This document shows positions 6,371 through 8,456 of a stretch of 8,456 bases of DNA, in pieces. Each line of letters begins with the position of its first letter. Position 1 is the first letter of the stretch. Position numbers and translations under genes: made by a program. A model generated the notes under the pieces. That model was given only the letters and a program-made list of their open reading frames with translations. It had not been told where the DNA came from and did no database searches. Origin of the DNA: Campylobacteraceae bacterium (lineage in GTDB: Bacteria > Campylobacterota > Campylobacteria > Campylobacterales > Sulfurovaceae); contig JALVQH010000356.1 of NCBI GenBank assembly GCA_027031505.1, positions 1 through 8,456 on the forward strand, given 5' to 3'.

Positions 6371-6402
6371 TTGCGTTATCCTTTGGATAAATAGTGTAAA
6401 AT
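6371..6402 (+). promoter_or_regulatory. Probable promoter of the TPR-like gene and murE
   Basis: TAAAAT at 6397-6402, preceded by GTG (an extended -10 TG), is a likely -10 element, and TTGCGT at 6371-6376 is a weak -35 at a long 20-base spacing. Just upstream is the inverted repeat TTATCC-TTT-GGATAA (6376-6390), which could be an operator, though TTTGGATAAAT is also itself an alternative -10-like sequence. A small hairpin GCAAC-CTGA-GTTGC lies at 6361-6374. The rest of the 6327-6436 gap shows only pyrimidine-rich sequence. Confidence 0.45.
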
Positions 6403-6436
6403 ATCTGCAGGACTTGAGATGATATGAGGAGCAATT

Positions 6437-7012
6437 GTGGCTGCCAATACCAAACAAATATTGTTGCAACGTGCCGAAGAGCAATTTTTGCGCAGAGATT
6501 ATGAGAGTGCACTGAAAATCTATGGATTGATTTTGAAAGATGATCCCACGTTTCAAGAGGCAGAAGTGGGAGCATATCTGAGTGATATGGGCATGGAAAA
6601 CGATGAAGAGGCTCAGGCGCTCTTTGATTACTATCAAGCGATCAAAGCGTCCAACGCCAATGCAAATGAGGTGATCAGCAATTTGATGCAGGCTATCCAC
6701 TCGACGCGGGTCATCATCCAACAGGTTTTTAGTGCATCCGGTTCAAACAAAATATACGAAAACGGTATTGCCTATACCGATTTTATCCGATCGGTTGAAG
6801 ACAAAGGTGATTTCAGACAAGCGTTTGAAGACATCATGTTCTCGAGCAAAGTAGTGATTACGACCCGGGAAGATTTTATCGATTTTATGCATCGATTGAT
6901 AGAGGCAGGGTATTACGATATGGCACTGGGATATCTTGACGCCCTCGCAGGGGATCCGGTTCAGGATCAGGATATTTATGCCCTGTACCGTCTGATTCCG
7001 GAGCACTTCTGA
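6437..7012 (+). CDS. TPR-like protein of unknown function, coupled to murE
   Basis: I do not recognise a named family. The 191-residue protein is acidic and predicted mostly helical, with no signal peptide or membrane segment, so probably cytoplasmic. Residues 11-45 (ALKIYGLILKDDP and flanks) read like a tetratricopeptide repeat: A at the turn, YESALKIY, then DPTFQEAEVGAYL. Another helical pair, YYDMALGYLDALAGDP (about 163-178), resembles a second degenerate repeat near the C-terminus. The GTG start at 6437 is chosen because AGGAG sits 5 bases upstream and the next residues, MAANTKQILLQRAEEQFL, start the first helix. Its stop overlaps the murE start by one base (TGATG), so the two are translationally coupled. 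A role alongside cell-wall precursor synthesis is possible but is inference from position. Confidence 0.8.
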   Translation: MAANTKQILLQRAEEQFLRRDYESALKIYGLILKDDPTFQEAEVGAYLSDMGMENDEEAQALFDYYQAIKASNANANEVISNLMQAIHSTRVIIQQVFSASGSNKIYENGIAYTDFIRSVEDKGDFRQAFEDIMFSSKVVITTREDFIDFMHRLIEAGYYDMALGYLDALAGDPVQDQDIYALYRLIPEHF

Positions 7013-8319
7013 TGCGGGTTCTGCTGGATCATCGGGGCTACAACGCCCTGACGGATAATACGTCGGAACTTGATTCTCAGACGCTTTTTCTGAAAACGGC
7101 TCAAAATACCGTCTATTATGAAGCGTTGGATGAGAAACCCGAATACATTACCCCTGAAACGCTCTCAACATGGTGGAAACTTGAAGCATTGCAGGTCATC
7201 GGCATTACCGGAACCAACGGAAAAACAACTACGGCCGCCGTGCTCTATTCGCTTTTGAACGATTTGGATGCCCCCTGTGCTCTTCAGGGCACCCGGGGAT
7301 TTTTTGCCGGAGATAAACGTCTCGACGAAAAAAGCATGACCACCCCTTCTGTCCTTGAAACGATGCACAATATGCACCGGGCACGTGAGCACGGCTGTAC
7401 CCATTTTGTAATGGAAGTGAGTTCTCATGCAATCGACCAGGAGCGAATCGAGGGGATTGCTTTTGCACTGAAAATACATACAAACGTCACAAGCGATCAT
7501 CTCGATTACCACGGAACCATCGAAGAGTATCGCCGGGTCAAGAGCCGCTTTTTTGCTGATGAATCCCCCAAGCTTCTCAACAAAGATGACATCAAAAACA
7601 TTGAGTACAATCCGAAAAACTCTTACAGCTATGGAGTGGATACTCCGGCAACCTTCAGCGTGATTGCTTATACACTCCGGGGTGGCATTACGGCCGGGAT
7701 CCGCTACTTCAGCGAAGAGGCAACTTTTCACTCCAACCTGATGGGTTTCTTCAACCTCTTCAACCTCACCGCTGCCGTCTCCGCCGCCAGGATCCTTACC
7801 GGAAAGCCGCTCGAGGAGGTGTGCGATGTGGTCGAGAATTTCGGCGGGGTGAGCGGTCGGATGGAGGTGGTGAGTACCGATCCACTGGTGATCGTTGATT
7901 TTGCCCATACCGAAGACGGTATTCGAAACGTTCTTGAGAGCCTCAAAGATCAGGAGATCACGGTGGTATTCGGTGCCGGAGGGGATCGGGACAGAACCAA
8001 ACGCCCGAGAATGGGAGCTGTGGCGGGACGGTTTGCCAACCGGATTTTTGTCACAAGTGACAATCCCCGCAGTGAAGACCCGATCCGGATTATTGAGGAG
8101 ATTCTTGCAGGACTGCGTGGCAAAGAGAATGTCACTGCGGTTCCTGACCGGCGTGAAGCGATCAAGTTGGCACTCGAAAGCCTCAATCCGGGTGAAGTCC
8201 TCGTAATCCTCGGCAAGGGGGATGAGACTTACCAGGAGATCGCCGGAGTCAAGCACCCGTTTGACGACCGGGAAGTGGTACGGGAATTGCTGGGGATCGA
8301 GTCGCACATGCCAAATTGA
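7012..8319 (+). CDS. murE: UDP-N-acetylmuramoyl-L-alanyl-D-glutamate--2,6-diaminopimelate ligase
   Basis: Cytoplasmic Mur ligase adding meso-diaminopimelate to UDP-MurNAc-L-Ala-D-Glu with ATP hydrolysis, the third amino-acid addition in peptidoglycan precursor synthesis. The ATP loop is GITGTNGKTTT (64-74). MEVSSHAID (134-142) and HTNVTSDHLDYHG (156-168) are the metal and substrate segments, and K177 in YRRVKSRF is the likely carbamylated lysine. DFAHTEDGI (296-304) and GAGGDRDRTKRPRMG (321-335) follow. DNPR (350-353) is the known selector for meso-diaminopimelate over lysine, and GKGDETYQE (401-409) completes the site, with D where many relatives have H. At 435 residues it is about 60 shorter than E. 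coli MurE, mostly in the N-terminal UDP-binding domain. I recall this as usual in Campylobacterota, so it is probably not truncated. It starts within the stop of the preceding gene. Confidence 0.95.
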   Translation: MRVLLDHRGYNALTDNTSELDSQTLFLKTAQNTVYYEALDEKPEYITPETLSTWWKLEALQVIGITGTNGKTTTAAVLYSLLNDLDAPCALQGTRGFFAGDKRLDEKSMTTPSVLETMHNMHRAREHGCTHFVMEVSSHAIDQERIEGIAFALKIHTNVTSDHLDYHGTIEEYRRVKSRFFADESPKLLNKDDIKNIEYNPKNSYSYGVDTPATFSVIAYTLRGGITAGIRYFSEEATFHSNLMGFFNLFNLTAAVSAARILTGKPLEEVCDVVENFGGVSGRMEVVSTDPLVIVDFAHTEDGIRNVLESLKDQEITVVFGAGGDRDRTKRPRMGAVAGRFANRIFVTSDNPRSEDPIRIIEEILAGLRGKENVTAVPDRREAIKLALESLNPGEVLVILGKGDETYQEIAGVKHPFDDREVVRELLGIESHMPN

Positions 8320-8327
8320 CGAGATTG

Positions 8328-8369
8328 CAATATCCCGCGTGGCTAAGGGGTCAGGTGAACGTAATCGCA
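8328..8369. mobile_element. Possible mobile-element end between murE and a transposase remnant
   Basis: Between the murE stop and the minus-strand reading frame lies TTGCAATATCCCGCGTGG and then AAGGGGTCAGGTGAACG (8345-8361). GGGGTCAGG-type sequences are, in my recollection, frequent at the ends of small elements tied to Y1 (IS200-like/REP-associated) transposases in many genomes. Its place directly after the stop of a transposase-like C-terminus fits a 3' element end. No repeat partner is inside the window, so this is tentative. Confidence 0.3.
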
Positions 8370-8456
8370 CTAACCATTTCTCTTGATGATCCCGTTAATG
8401 GTCGATTGTGCCATTCCCAACACTTTGGTACTCATATGCTGAGAATACCCTTTTTT
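8370..8456 (-). CDS. C-terminal helix-turn-helix of a probable transposase (partial, runs off the window)
   Basis: The minus strand from the window edge to a TAG at 8370-8372 encodes 28 residues: KKGYSQHMSTKVLGMAQSTI then NGIIKRNG. GYSQHMSTKVLGMAQSTINGIIKR has the spacing of a helix-turn-helix (first helix, G-turn, recognition helix with QSTINGIIKR). This ending resembles the small DNA-binding tail of Y1/REP-associated transposases common in Campylobacterota, but could belong to another DNA-binding protein. There are no stop codons within the 87 bases seen. Whether the rest of the gene is intact is not visible. Confidence 0.5.
   Translation of the reverse strand, partial: KKGYSQHMSTKVLGMAQSTINGIIKRNG

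Noticed and set aside
7012..8319. Truncated murE, because it is about 60 residues shorter than in E. coli
   Set aside because: All catalytic and substrate motifs are present, and short MurE proteins with a reduced N-terminal domain are, as I recall, normal in Campylobacterota.
7165..8370. 401-residue open frame on the minus strand opposite murE
   Set aside because: It is the antisense shadow of a murE gene with all motifs present, with no domain or ribosome binding site of its own.
1..8456. CRISPR arrays, tRNA or rRNA genes, origin of replication
   Set aside because: I saw no regularly spaced repeats, no cloverleaf with CCA-type end or conserved TTCGANTC arm, no rRNA-like blocks and no DnaA-box cluster in any gap.

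Overview
The window looks like chromosome from a Campylobacterota (Epsilonproteobacteria) genome of fairly balanced base composition, perhaps a Sulfuricurvum- or Sulfurovum-like lineage. The phylum call rests on the ribosomal proteins (S4, the RNA polymerase alpha subunit and L17 read like campylobacterotal versions), on a short ~435-residue MurE preceded by a small TPR-like protein, and on a 'TTTGGGTATAAT' type extended -10 promoter. The genus is a guess.

Left part (1-2745). On the minus strand, read right to left, is a polar amino-acid ABC importer: ATP-binding protein (1836-1078), periplasmic family 3 binding protein (1036-224) and the first 73 residues of the permease (221 to beyond the window edge). 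A 51-bp intergenic region containing a perfect 12-bp palindrome separates it from a divergent EamA/DMT-family exporter (1888-2745) on the plus strand.

Middle (2746-3321). There is no intact gene for 576 bases. The left half holds what I read as a decayed ribbon-helix-helix antitoxin gene on the minus strand, with a good ribosome binding site and two frameshifts. The right half is the control region of the ribosomal operon: a strong extended -10 promoter, an 11-bp inverted repeat bracketing that promoter, and a ~150-nt structured leader with two tandem stem-loops and a possible 15-codon leader peptide.

Ribosomal alpha operon (3322-6293). The order is rpmJ-rpsM-rpsK-rpsD-rpoA-rplQ, encoding L36, S13, S11, S4, the RNA polymerase alpha subunit and L17. 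Spacing is tight except for a 99-bp gap before rpsD that carries a perfect hairpin. secY, map and infA, which often lie upstream of rpmJ, are absent here, so the alpha operon has been separated from the spc genes and runs from its own promoter. A hairpin lies just after rplQ.

Right part (6294-8456). After a 143-bp gap with a likely promoter comes a TPR-like protein of unknown function, whose stop overlaps the start of murE (UDP-MurNAc-tripeptide synthetase with the DNPR motif for meso-diaminopimelate). Beyond murE the window runs into the C-terminal helix-turn-helix of what is probably a transposase on the minus strand, with a sequence resembling a mobile-element end between them.

I found no exotic multi-gene system. 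The most noteworthy signals are regulatory: the inverted repeat and structured leader in front of rpmJ, and the hairpin before rpsD.
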